Shown: one piece after another, positions 16,978 through 25,188 of the stretch
Layout: every line of letters begins with the position of its first letter
Position numbering within the stretch: position 1 is the first letter of the stretch
Assembly (NCBI GenBank): GCA_965213905.1
Contig: OZ243922.1
Location: 124,001-188,000, forward strand
DNA: 64,000 nt
Source of the DNA: SIRX01 sp965213905
GTDB taxonomy: Bacteria; Actinomycetota; Rubrobacteria; Rubrobacterales; Rubrobacteraceae
Direction of reading: 5' to 3'
Program-made: the position numbers and the translations under genes
Notes under the pieces: model-generated
Seen by the model: only the letters and a program-made list of their open reading frames with translations
Database searches by the model: none
What the model was told of the DNA's origin: nothing

Positions 16978-17015
16978 GCACTACCTCCATACGCTAATGT
17001 TCTGTGCTGATAGAG

Positions 17016-17052
17016 ATAATAGTACATCTAGTTGTTTCAGTCAATACTGAAA
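17016..17052 (-). promoter_or_regulatory. Regulator-operon promoter with perfect inverted-repeat operator
   Basis: On the minus strand the -35 TTGACT (17044-17039) and -10 TATTAT (17021-17016) are 17 bases apart. The sequence TTTCAGT-CAAT-ACTGAAA at 17035-17052 is a perfect 7+7 inverted repeat that covers the -35 box. This matches the copy at 3937-3973 almost base for base. Confidence 0.85.
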
Positions 17053-17555
17053 TAGAGATAGCTAAGAAATTTGGGTTGACGTCACTTCCAGGTTTCCTCT
17101 ATCGCTTAAACGGGACCAGCATCCTCTTCTCTAGCGCGATCTTGGCTGTTCCTTGTGTCCTGCGGTGTTTGGCTGGATCAAGAGCTTACAGAACTCTACT
17201 TACGAGAGGCCTGTTGCGCGGCTTAGGTTTATACCTCTTTCAGACACCCTCAACTGTAATGTTAAGAAATACGAAGGTCGTTGGGATTTACCCGTTTACT
17301 ACCGGTACCCGTACATAAGTAAGGAGACCTACGAGTTTCCTACGACCGGCTCACACAAATAGCCTCCCCCAAACGTCGCCGGGTCTTCGTCGAGATTGGT
17401 GGAAAACAACACCTTCGGTTCGCTTACTACCGCTACCCTCCAACGTTCCACCGCCACCTCGCACCCGAGGGGTCGGGTGAGTGACTCGCAAGACAGACCG
17501 CTCTTCTCCAGCCATTTTATTTACGGCGTAAGGCTTACCGAAGCTCCTATGTTGG
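17053..17555. other. 503 bp without a supportable gene
   Basis: I see short open frames on both strands but none with a ribosome site or family resemblance. The base composition is lower in GC than the flanks. It lies between the regulator promoter and the IS110 transposase and is probably debris from insertion or the IS110 distal end. Confidence 0.4.
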
Positions 17556-18638
17556 TCAAGAACCCGAAAAAGAAGGTTCCGGCATCGCCGTGGTGATCAG
17601 AACCCGATAGAGTTCGCGGGCTATGTATCGTTTCAGGCAGCGAATAATCTCGCGCTTAGACTTGCCCTCCTGCGTGCGCCGGGCGACGTAGGAGCGGGTA
17701 CGTTCGTCGCGACTCATTCGCTCGATTGCGACCACGTGCAGCGCCCGGTTGGCATCGCGGTTGCCCCGGCGGTTGAGGCGGTAGCGGATCACTTTTCCAG
17801 AGGAGGCCGGGATTGGAGCAACCCCGCACATGTGGGCGAAAGCTGCCTCGCTCTTGAGGCGCTTGGAATCTTCACCCACGGCGACCAGAAGCGTGGCCGC
17901 GGTGTCTGTGCCCACACCGTTGACCGCGACCAGCGCTGGAGCCGTCTCTGCCACCAGCCGCCCGAGTTGGGTGTCCAGTTCGCGGATCTCCTCAGAGAGC
18001 TGTCGGTGGCGCCGAGCGACGGAGCGCAGTGCGAGCTTGGTGGCAGAGACTACATCGTTAGGTGAATCACCGGGACGGAAACCAGCCGCCCGGCGCACCA
18101 GCTTCGCGACCGAGAGCTTGCGTAGTTCGGCGCGAAGGTTCTCGGGCGCGATGATGGTCAATCCCTTGAGCTGGTTCGCAGCCTGGGCGCGGGCCTTCAC
18201 CGCAGAGCGACGGGCCGCCCGCAGAACACGGATCATCCCCACCCGTCCCTCCGAGCCCTTCGACTGACCGAGGGCCGTGCCGGCCAGAACGGCTCTGGCG
18301 GCGAGTTCGACGTCTATAGGGTCGGACTTGCCGTTGCGATGCTCGTCGCGCCTCTTCGGGCGTCCGACCTCCAGGACCTCGACGTCCCTCGCCCGTAAGA
18401 AACGCGCCAAGCCTGCGCCGAAGGCTCCTGCACCCTCGATCCCGACCCGTTCCAACTCCCCCAGGTCACGTGCCCATTCCAGGAACTTTGAGTAGCCTCC
18501 CTGGTTCGTCGCCACGCATAGAGTGTCCAGGCGACGCCCGAGGTGGTCGAGGGCCACAGCCATGTGCTCGTCTAGGTGGGTATCTACTCCTACCGTTACC
18601 ATCACTTCCGAGACGACTTTTCGAGCAGGTACGGTCAC
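17556..18638 (-). CDS. IS110-family transposase (DEDD + transposase_20)
   Basis: About 360 residues. The N-terminal RuvC-like domain shows GVDTHLDEH (first Asp), GIEGAGAFG (Glu) and KSDPIDVELAAR (Asp pair), the DEDD tetrad of IS110 transposases. The C-terminal half has VNGVGTDTAATLLVAVG, then AFAHMCGVAPIPASSGK and RLNRRGNRDANRALHVVA, the transposase_20 region with the catalytic serine (PIPASSGK). I choose GTG 18638 because GGAG lies eight bases upstream; another GTG lies at 18656. The gene looks intact. IS110 elements lack terminal inverted repeats and use a bridge RNA made from the noncoding end (established for the family), so the upstream segment is listed separately. Confidence 0.9.
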   Translation of the reverse strand: MTVPARKVVSEVMVTVGVDTHLDEHMAVALDHLGRRLDTLCVATNQGGYSKFLEWARDLGELERVGIEGAGAFGAGLARFLRARDVEVLEVGRPKRRDEHRNGKSDPIDVELAARAVLAGTALGQSKGSEGRVGMIRVLRAARRSAVKARAQAANQLKGLTIIAPENLRAELRKLSVAKLVRRAAGFRPGDSPNDVVSATKLALRSVARRHRQLSEEIRELDTQLGRLVAETAPALVAVNGVGTDTAATLLVAVGEDSKRLKSEAAFAHMCGVAPIPASSGKVIRYRLNRRGNRDANRALHVVAIERMSRDERTRSYVARRTQEGKSKREIIRCLKRYIARELYRVLITTAMPEPSFSGS

Positions 18639-18851
18639 TGCATATTCTCCTTCCACTCCACGGTCACGACGTTTGCGCCGGCTGGACCGGGGCGAAGGAC
18701 GGTACTGCGACGGGACCTCTCTCTGACAGGCTCCTATTAGGTCACTGCCGCTCGCCCGGGGCGCGATGAGAACCCTCCCTGACCAGACGACGGTTCGCTA
18801 AAAAGGCACCAGTGACCCTACAAAATTTGAGTCAGGCTGACCGGGAGAGTC
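18639..18851 (-). ncRNA. Candidate bridge-RNA region of the IS110 element
   Basis: The 213 bp upstream of the transposase have no ORF and contain GGTCACTG (18740-18747) and its reverse complement CAGTGACC (18810-18817), plus shorter GC-rich stems between them. In the IS110 group the long noncoding end before the transposase encodes the bridge RNA. Position and structure potential fit; the target and donor loops were not resolved by eye, and the element boundary is not fixed. Confidence 0.45.
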
Positions 18852-19499
18852 TCACCGCTTCTTATTCTCGCAGTACAACTTTCCCGCAGCGTGTTGAAAA
18901 ACCCAATGAGGGCGATTAGGTAAAAAGCTGTTTGCGCCCGACCTGCGATGATTGAGACGGAGCAACGGCCGCTCCGGTGGCCGCAGCGCCACGGCCTGAG
19001 CCAGATTTCTTGGCCCTCTACCGCCGAAGTTCAGCAAACGCTTTATGTTCTGCCCGGCAGCCGTGATGAAAACCTCAGTGTTGACCTTTTCCAACCTTCT
19101 GAGCCGCACCCGCTCCATGCGGTGCCACTGTTTGGTCTCGGCGAACATAGGCTCGATCCAGACCTTCCTCTTTCTCATCGCCTTCTTGTACGCCTCTAGC
19201 TCATAGTAGCCTTTGACCTTCTCGAAATATTCCTCGTCGAAGTTGCGGTTGACCGCCCGGCCACTCTTGCCCTCAGTACACTTGCTCTTCAAAGAGCAGG
19301 CGTTGCAGACCTCGGGATCTCCCACGTAGCGGGTGAGCCTGAGCTTCGACCGAGCTCCGGTATTGCGCAGGATCTCTCCGGCTGGGCACCAGTAGACATC
19401 TCGCTCGGGATCGTAGGTGAAGTCGTCTTTGCGGTAGAGAGTTCTCTTGCCCCAGGTGTAGTCGATGGCCCGGTTGGAGGCCGCTCGCGCCCGGGGGAA
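18852..19499 (-). pseudogene. C-terminal remnant of a DDE transposase (IS1182/IS5-like)
   Basis: Open codons run from about 19499 to the stop at 18852. They read as the last third of a DDE transposase: TWGKRTLYRKDDFTYDPERDVYWCPAGE, a cysteine cluster CNACSLKSKC, then KRKVWIEPMFAETKQWHRMERVRLRRLEKVNTEVFITAAGQNIKRLL, where the E of IEPMFAETK fits the final catalytic position. The first two acidic catalytic residues and the whole N-terminus are missing; upstream the sequence switches directly into a resolvase fragment on the other strand. An ATG at 19325 could start a 157-residue product but would not be active. Confidence 0.75.
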
Positions 19500-19661
19500 G
19501 AAGGGAGGCCGCCGGAGGCTAATAGACGACCTGCAGGTCGCGATGGCTAAAGGATGATGGCCGACTGGGACGCCGTGCCAGCGGAGGTGGCTAGCGCCTT
19601 CGGGGTGTCGAAGCCTACACTCTACCGATACTTGCGCGAGGCTAGGCTATCCGCCGGGTAA
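19499..19661 (+). pseudogene. Frameshifted C-terminus of a serine resolvase (Hin-like HTH)
   Basis: Three reading-frame pieces in series give GRPPEANR, then DDLQVAMAKG, then MMADWDAVPAEVASAFGVSKPTLYRYLREARLSAG and a TAA at 19659-19661. The last part is the helix-turn-helix that ends Tn3/Hin-family resolvases (EVA..FGVSK.TLYRYL). At least two frameshifts and loss of the catalytic domain make it a relic. Confidence 0.7.
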
Positions 19662-19826
19662 CACCCGGTCTCTACATCGGAGTTTAGAAAACCTTGCATA
19701 CGGTGTTCCATATTTGAACACGATTTTGCCAACCACTATAATTCCTTAATTAGGGAAAGCTGTGTAGGAGGCTCTTCTATATAGGGGGTTCTTCTATTTT
19801 AGAAGCGAGTGGGAAGGGAAGGTTTT

Positions 19827-19907
19827 ATGAAGAAGCTATTGCACTTGGTCACCTTGTTTTCTGTGTTTACTCTAGTACTGCCCAACTTGTGCTGCGGCGG
19901 TGGATGA
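19827..19907 (+). CDS. 26-codon leader peptide ahead of the antiporter gene
   Basis: ATG 19827 has GGAAGG upstream and encodes MKKLLHLVTLFSVFTLVLPN followed by LCCGGG. It looks like a short signal sequence with two cysteines near its end. Its TGA (19905-19907) overlaps the tandem ATG ATG of the antiporter gene, which suggests translational coupling. It could be a small secreted or lipoprotein-like peptide, or merely a coupling leader. Confidence 0.5.
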   Translation: MKKLLHLVTLFSVFTLVLPNLCCGGG

Positions 19908-21442
19908 TGGCAGACACCACGACTTCTCCCCAATCCTCACCCTCCGCTTCCAGTGGCTCGGCAGAGCAAACCCAAACGCTGTCGTTCCGCATGGGCGTCT
20001 TCGGCGCTGCGGTACCTTTAGTCTTTTTTGTGATCTGGGCGATCACTATCAGCGTGCTCGGCCTGTCGTCTGCGATTGGTCTGGTTATGGGGGTACTTTT
20101 TGGTCTAATACTAGGACTTTTCTTCTGCAAAAGTCCGTGGGCAGATTACGCCCAGGGACTTTTTGAAGGCATGACCCAGCCGGTGGGCGTGGTGGCCATT
20201 GTGGCGTGGTTTTTCGCGGGCATGTTCGCCCAGGTGTTGCAGGTGGGCGGCTTGGTGGAAGGCCTTGTGTGGGTTGGCGGCATCGTCAACGTTACCGGTG
20301 GTCTCTTTGCGGCCCTGACCTTTATTCTGGCCGGGGTATTCTCCACCGCGGTAGGCACTGGCTATGGCACTACGGTGGCGTTTTGCACCTTGATGTACCC
20401 AGCGGGCATAGCATTGGGTGCCGAGCCTACTTTTATGTTTGCGGCAATCCTTTCCGGAGCGATTTTCGGTGACAACCTAGCGCCAGTTTCCGATACCACC
20501 ATCGTATCCGCCACCACTCAGGATGCCGACGTGCCTGGTGTGGTAAGAAGCCGCTTCAAGTACTCTATCACTGCGGCAATTCCAGCGGCTATTTTGTATG
20601 CTGTGTTTGGCGGCGGTGGGAGTGTTTCGGGCGCTGATCAGGGGGCACTTGACAGTATGATGGCCCAGACCGAGCCATTGGGTCTTGTAATGCTTGCGCC
20701 TTTTATTCTGGTGCTAGTGCTTGCGCTTTCCGGCCAGCACCTTATCACCTCGCTTACCTGGGGCATCTTAGCGTCCATCCCGGTAATGATAATAGCGGGT
20801 ACCGGGGCATTTTCGGAAATTATCGGCTTTGATACCGAATCCGACACGGTGATCACCGGCGCCCTGGTGGAAGGGGTAAACGGCTACATCACACTGGCAA
20901 TCTTGATTCTGCTGATTCTGGCGGCGGCCCATCTGCTTACTGTAAGCGGGGCCATGGAGACAATCACTCAAAAGCTGATGGGCTGGATTAGGCAATCCGT
21001 GCGTCGCGCAGAGGTCGCTATCTGGGGCATCGTGGCGCTGTTGAACACCGGCATAACCATCAACACCGCCGCCGAGATTGCCGCCGCCCCCTTTGTGCGG
21101 ACGCTGGGCAAGCGCTACAGCATTCACGGCTATCGTCGTGCCAACATACTGGATGCCGTGACCTCATCACTTGGATACATCTTCCCCTGGAGCGCGGCGC
21201 TACTTCTGGGTTGGTCTACTATCCAGAGTTTGCAGGGAACCTATGATTGGCTACCTGTGGTTCCGCCTACCGAGGTGTTCCCCTTCGTGTTCCAGGGCTG
21301 GTTTCTGGTGATTATTATGCTTGTCGCCGCGCTTACCGGCTGGGGACTTAGGTTTGAGGGACCTAATGGCGAAGAAGTGAAGCGTCGTGAAGATGCCGTA
21401 GGGCAGGAAGATGCCCAAGCGTCCCGCTCATCCTCTACTTAA
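19904..21442 (+). CDS. NhaC-family Na+/H+ (or amino-acid) antiporter
   Basis: About 512 residues with about 12 hydrophobic helices. Typical NhaC-superfamily segments are seen: GDNLAPVSDTTIVSATTQDADVPGVVRSRFKYSI around residue 200 and LNTGITINTAAEIAAAPFVRTL around residue 385, plus a C-terminal polar tail. The start is one of two consecutive ATG codons at 19904/19907. It is followed after 11 bp by kbl and tdh, so despite the NhaC name it may take up threonine or exchange an amino acid with sodium or protons (inference from the operon). Third positions look less GC-biased than in the housekeeping block, and the operon is bordered by transposon relics, consistent with transfer from a distant, perhaps gammaproteobacterial, donor. 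Confidence 0.85.
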   Translation: MMADTTTSPQSSPSASSGSAEQTQTLSFRMGVFGAAVPLVFFVIWAITISVLGLSSAIGLVMGVLFGLILGLFFCKSPWADYAQGLFEGMTQPVGVVAIVAWFFAGMFAQVLQVGGLVEGLVWVGGIVNVTGGLFAALTFILAGVFSTAVGTGYGTTVAFCTLMYPAGIALGAEPTFMFAAILSGAIFGDNLAPVSDTTIVSATTQDADVPGVVRSRFKYSITAAIPAAILYAVFGGGGSVSGADQGALDSMMAQTEPLGLVMLAPFILVLVLALSGQHLITSLTWGILASIPVMIIAGTGAFSEIIGFDTESDTVITGALVEGVNGYITLAILILLILAAAHLLTVSGAMETITQKLMGWIRQSVRRAEVAIWGIVALLNTGITINTAAEIAAAPFVRTLGKRYSIHGYRRANILDAVTSSLGYIFPWSAALLLGWSTIQSLQGTYDWLPVVPPTEVFPFVFQGWFLVIIMLVAALTGWGLRFEGPNGEEVKRREDAVGQEDAQASRSSST

Positions 21443-21453
21443 GGAGTGATCGA

Positions 21454-22647
21454 ATGACACAAGCGTTCCAGCAACAGCTCGCTGACGAGATAAGTGCCTT
21501 ACAAGACGAGGGGCTTTACAAACACGAGCGGAAGTTGCTCTCCCCCCAGCAGGCGGATATTTACGTGGAAGATGGCGAGGTGATTAACTTCTGCGCCAAC
21601 AACTACTTGGGCCTTGCCGACGATGCGGATTTAATCGAAGCGGCTCGCCAGGGACTCGAACAGCAGGGCTTTGGTATGGCCTCGGTGCGCTTTATTTGCG
21701 GCACCCACGCCGAGCATCGGCGCCTAGAGGAGCGGCTGGCGGAGTTTTTGGGTACGGATGATGCGATTCTTTATTTGTCCTGCTTCGATGCCAACACGGG
21801 GCTTTTCGAGACACTGCTGGGGCCTGAAGATGCGGTAATCTCAGATACGCTAAACCATGCCTCCATCATCGATGGGGTGCGGCTGTGCAAAGCCAAACGC
21901 TACCGTTATGCCAACAATGATATGGGCGACCTTGAGACCCAGCTCAAACAGGCTGATGATGATGGGGCGCGTTTTAAGCTGATTGCCACCGACGGCGTGT
22001 TCTCCATGGATGGAGCAATTGCCGACCTACCGGGCATCTGCGATTTAGCCGAGCGCTTTGAGGCAATGGTGATGGTGGATGACTGTCACGCTACGGGCTT
22101 CATGGGCGCTAACGGTCGCGGCACCCACGAGTATTACGATGTGATGGGACGGGTGGATATCATCACTACCACCTTCGGCAAGGCCTTGGGTGGTGCGTCT
22201 GGTGGCGTAACCGCCGCCAAAGGGCACATCGTAGAATGGCTGCGCCAGCGCTCGCGACCGTATTTGTTTTCCAACTCGCTGGCGCCGCCCATTGTGGCGG
22301 CCACCCTGGTCGCGTTAGACAAAGTCGATCACGGCGAAGCGGACCGCCAAAGGCTCTGGGAGAACGTCGACCGCTTTCGCGCGGGACTTGAGAAGGCCGG
22401 CTTTGATCTTGCCGGCGGGGATCATCCCATCATTCCGGTGATGTTGGGAGACGCCAAGCTGGCCGGCGAATTTGCAGAGCGCCTGCTTTCCGCCGGCATT
22501 TACGTCATCGGCTTTTCCTACCCTGTGGTACCCAAGGGCCAGGCCCGCATTCGCACCCAAATGAGTGCCGCCCATAGTCCCGAACATATCGATACCGCCA
22601 TTGAGGCCTTCACCCGTATTGGCCGCGAGTTGGAGGTGATCGAATGA
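21454..22647 (+). CDS. kbl: Glycine C-acetyltransferase (2-amino-3-ketobutyrate CoA ligase)
   Basis: The 397-residue protein is full length for KBL. It is a PLP alpha-oxoamine synthase: FCANNYLGLADDADL at about 48-62, SVRFICGTHAEHRRLEERLAEFLG, DDCHATGF (PLP-ring Asp and His) and TTFGKALGGASGG, where the lysine forms the internal aldimine. The enzyme cleaves 2-amino-3-ketobutyrate with CoA into glycine and acetyl-CoA. AAGGAGTG precedes the ATG at 21454. The stop overlaps the tdh start as ATGA. With tdh it forms the two-step threonine-to-glycine route in the cytoplasm. Confidence 0.95.
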   Translation: MTQAFQQQLADEISALQDEGLYKHERKLLSPQQADIYVEDGEVINFCANNYLGLADDADLIEAARQGLEQQGFGMASVRFICGTHAEHRRLEERLAEFLGTDDAILYLSCFDANTGLFETLLGPEDAVISDTLNHASIIDGVRLCKAKRYRYANNDMGDLETQLKQADDDGARFKLIATDGVFSMDGAIADLPGICDLAERFEAMVMVDDCHATGFMGANGRGTHEYYDVMGRVDIITTTFGKALGGASGGVTAAKGHIVEWLRQRSRPYLFSNSLAPPIVAATLVALDKVDHGEADRQRLWENVDRFRAGLEKAGFDLAGGDHPIIPVMLGDAKLAGEFAERLLSAGIYVIGFSYPVVPKGQARIRTQMSAAHSPEHIDTAIEAFTRIGRELEVIE

Positions 22648-23669
22648 AAGCCTTGTCCAAACAGTACGCCGAGCCCGGCATTTGGATGATCGAGGCTCCA
22701 GAACCGGAGCCTGGTCCCAATGATGTGCTGATTAGAATTCACCGTACCTCGGAGTGCGGCACCGATCTGCATATTTATCAGTGGGACGAGTGGGCCCGGC
22801 ACACCGTGCCGGTGCCGATGATCACCGGTCACGAATACTCCGGCGAGATCGTCGCGCTGGGCCAGGAGGTCAGAGGATTCGAGGTGGGAGACCGGGTCTC
22901 CGGCGAAGGGCATATAACCTGTGGTAACTGCCGCAACTGCCGTGCCGGCCAACGCCACCTGTGCCGTAACACCGTGGGCGTGGGGGTTGAGCGTCAGGGT
23001 GCCTTTGCCGACTATATGATTCTGCCCGCTTTCAACCTGTTCAAGCTGCCAGATGAAATTAGCTACGATCTAGCAGCTATTTTCGATCCCTTCGGCAACG
23101 CGGTGCATACCGCGCTGGCCTTTGATGTGGTGGGCGAAGACGTGCTGATAACCGGCGCTGGGCCTATCGGCATTATGGCTGCCGCAGTGGTGCGACATAT
23201 TGGCGCCCGCCACGTGGTGATCACCGACGTAAACGACTACCGTCTGGCCCTGGCCGATGAAATGGGCGCCACCCGCACCGTTAACGTAGCCAACGAGCCT
23301 TTGGAAGACGTAATGGCCGAGCTTGGCATGAGCGAAGGCTTTGACGTGGTGCTTGAGATGTCCGGTGTGGAAAGCGCGGTGAATCAAATGCTGGATGTGA
23401 TCAACCACGGCGGCAAAATCGCCATGCTGGGGATCCCGCCAACAGAAATGGCCATCGATTGGAGCAAGGTTATCTTCAAAGGCCTGACCATTCAGGGTAT
23501 TTATGGTCGGCGGATGTTTGAAACCTGGTACAAAATGGCTAGTCTGATTCAGTCGGGTCTCGACATCAGCCCGGTGATTACCCACCATTTCAAGGCCGAG
23601 GAATATGAGCAGGCATTTTCCGCTATGACAAGCGGTCAGTGTGGGAAAGTGGTGTTGGATTGGACGTAG
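22644..23669 (+). CDS. tdh: L-threonine 3-dehydrogenase
   Basis: The 341-residue, zinc-dependent medium-chain dehydrogenase has catalytic-zinc residues in SECGTDLHIYQWDEWA and GHEYSGEIV, a structural-zinc cluster in CGNCRNCRAGQRHLC, and an NAD-binding GAGPIGIMAAAV. It oxidises L-threonine to 2-amino-3-ketobutyrate, the substrate of the kbl product. The N-terminus and length match the E. coli-type enzyme closely. The stop codon lies inside a perfect palindrome that probably ends the transcript. Confidence 0.95.
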   Translation: MKALSKQYAEPGIWMIEAPEPEPGPNDVLIRIHRTSECGTDLHIYQWDEWARHTVPVPMITGHEYSGEIVALGQEVRGFEVGDRVSGEGHITCGNCRNCRAGQRHLCRNTVGVGVERQGAFADYMILPAFNLFKLPDEISYDLAAIFDPFGNAVHTALAFDVVGEDVLITGAGPIGIMAAAVVRHIGARHVVITDVNDYRLALADEMGATRTVNVANEPLEDVMAELGMSEGFDVVLEMSGVESAVNQMLDVINHGGKIAMLGIPPTEMAIDWSKVIFKGLTIQGIYGRRMFETWYKMASLIQSGLDISPVITHHFKAEEYEQAFSAMTSGQCGKVVLDWT

Positions 23670-23696
23670 ACACGCCCACTTGTGGGCGTGTCTACC
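23667..23696 (+). terminator. Perfect palindrome at the end of tdh
   Basis: GTAGACACGCCCAC and GTGGGCGTGTCTAC are perfect complements, separated by TT (in RNA the loop would open by one or two pairs). The stem begins with the tdh stop codon. No U-run follows, but the stem is very stable. It marks the right edge of the threonine island. Confidence 0.6.
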
Positions 23697-23914
23697 GGCA
23701 TGTATATCGCCGGCTGACTTGAAAATTTCGCCCTTCGGCTTTGCCGGTCATATGCGACGAGCCGGAGAAGAAGTCGCGGTTTTCCTCAGCGCCGAGCTAA
23801 ACAGCGCTCCGAAGACTCTGCTTACACTAAAGAGTACAACGACGCTTAGAATTAACGCAGTTCATGTAGAAGATGCTAACCGACATCTATGGCGAAATCC
23901 CAAGGAGGCTAGAC

Positions 23915-24856
23915 GTGACGACCGCCGGGCTCTCTAACAACATTTTGAGTGCTATAGGGGACACCCCGCTTATCAAGCTTGAAGATATCTACTGCAAGCT
24001 GGAGTATCTCAACCCGTCCGGCTCCATCAAGGCGCGCATAGCGAAGTACATGATCGAACGGGCCGAGGACGAAGGGTTGCTGAAGCATGGCGACACTATA
24101 GTCGAAGCCACGAGCGGCAACACCGGCAACGCCCTCTCGATGGTCGCCGCTGTAAAAGGCTACCGGATGCTCGTCGTAATGCCCGAAGGCATGAGCGGTG
24201 AGCGGGTAGCCATAAGCCGGGCATTCGGGGCCGAAGTACTGGAAGTAGGCCATTTCCACGTAAACGAAGCGCTGGCGAAGGCGCGAGAACTCGGGCAGGA
24301 GCCTGGCTACTTCTGTCCGGCCCAGTTCGAGAGCGAGTGGAACGTGGAGGAGAACCGCACCTGGCTGGGACCAGAGATCCTCGCCCAGCTACCACAGGGT
24401 GTAGTTCCCGATGCCCTAGTCATGGGCGTCGGGACCGGGGGGACGCTTATCGGAGCGGGACAGGCCTTTCACGAGGTCAACCCACAAGTAAAGCTATTTG
24501 CCATGGAGCCCTCAGAATCCGAGACTATATTGTGCGGGGAGGTTGGGGATCACCTCATAGAAGGTATCGCCGACGGGTTCGTGCCCGGCATCTTCCAGCG
24601 GTATGGGGACAAGGTGGACAACGTTCTATCTACGGAAAGCGAGGAGGCTGTACAGACCATGCGGCGGCTGGCGCGGGAGTACGGGCTATTTGTGGGACCG
24701 TCGAGTGGGGCGCATTTGGTCGCGGCCAAGCGGGTCAAAGAGGCTTATCCTGAGTTAGAGACAGTGGTGACGCTCTTCTGCGACGAGGGAGAGAAGTACA
24801 TCCAGGATCATTTCTCCGAAAAGATTGACAAGCTGGAAGCCGAGAATTTTGCTTAG
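23915..24856 (+). CDS. Cysteine-synthase-family PLP enzyme
   Basis: About 313 residues, fold type II PLP. NPSGSIKARIAKYMIERA contains the PLP lysine (about K39), VEATSGNTGNALSMVAAVKGYRM is the phosphate/substrate loop, and GVGTGGTLIGAG binds the PLP phosphate. A usual cysteine synthase has SVKDR where this has SIKAR. The start is GTG 23915 with AAGGAGG seven bases upstream; an ATG at 23873 has no such site. Family reactions are beta-replacements on O-acetylserine, O-phosphoserine or similar; the exact substrate is uncertain. The following genes (unknown ORF, FAD amino-acid oxidase relic) suggest an amino-acid salvage or catabolic setting. Confidence 0.85.
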   Translation: MTTAGLSNNILSAIGDTPLIKLEDIYCKLEYLNPSGSIKARIAKYMIERAEDEGLLKHGDTIVEATSGNTGNALSMVAAVKGYRMLVVMPEGMSGERVAISRAFGAEVLEVGHFHVNEALAKARELGQEPGYFCPAQFESEWNVEENRTWLGPEILAQLPQGVVPDALVMGVGTGGTLIGAGQAFHEVNPQVKLFAMEPSESETILCGEVGDHLIEGIADGFVPGIFQRYGDKVDNVLSTESEEAVQTMRRLAREYGLFVGPSSGAHLVAAKRVKEAYPELETVVTLFCDEGEKYIQDHFSEKIDKLEAENFA

Positions 24857-25032
24857 TCTTGAAGAGGCGCAGTGGTTGTTGCGGCCTACGGAGTCTCTGT
24901 CGTGTCAAGCTAGGCAAATTGAGGGCATGTGGCCATGCGCGAACGTGAAGTCGTCGAGGCAAAAATCGTATCCGGGGAGGCCTGAAGCGGATCTCGACCG
25001 CACCAGGCGAGCTGGAGCAGGCGTTGCAAGAG

Positions 25033-25188
25033 ATGTTCGAACCTTACGCCTGCTCGTTTGGCGCCCATCCACTGAACCAGTTGAATGGGGTGGTTGAGAT
25101 TATGGACACGGTTCGGCCGGAGAACCTCACGGACCATGCTCAGGCACTCGTGCCGCCGGAAAGAAGGCATAAGGAGATGATCCAGTGA
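25033..25188 (+). CDS. Small unknown ORF coupled to the FAD oxidoreductase
   Basis: Fifty-one codons from ATG 25033 end in a TGA that overlaps the GTG start of the next gene as GTGA, the usual sign of translational coupling. In-frame codons stay open for about 90 bases above the ATG (reading KRISTAPGELEQALQ), so the original protein may have begun further upstream or be a C-terminal remnant. Residues such as CSFGAHPLNQLNGVVEIMD are clearly protein-like, but I do not recognise the family. Confidence 0.5.
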   Translation: MFEPYACSFGAHPLNQLNGVVEIMDTVRPENLTDHAQALVPPERRHKEMIQ

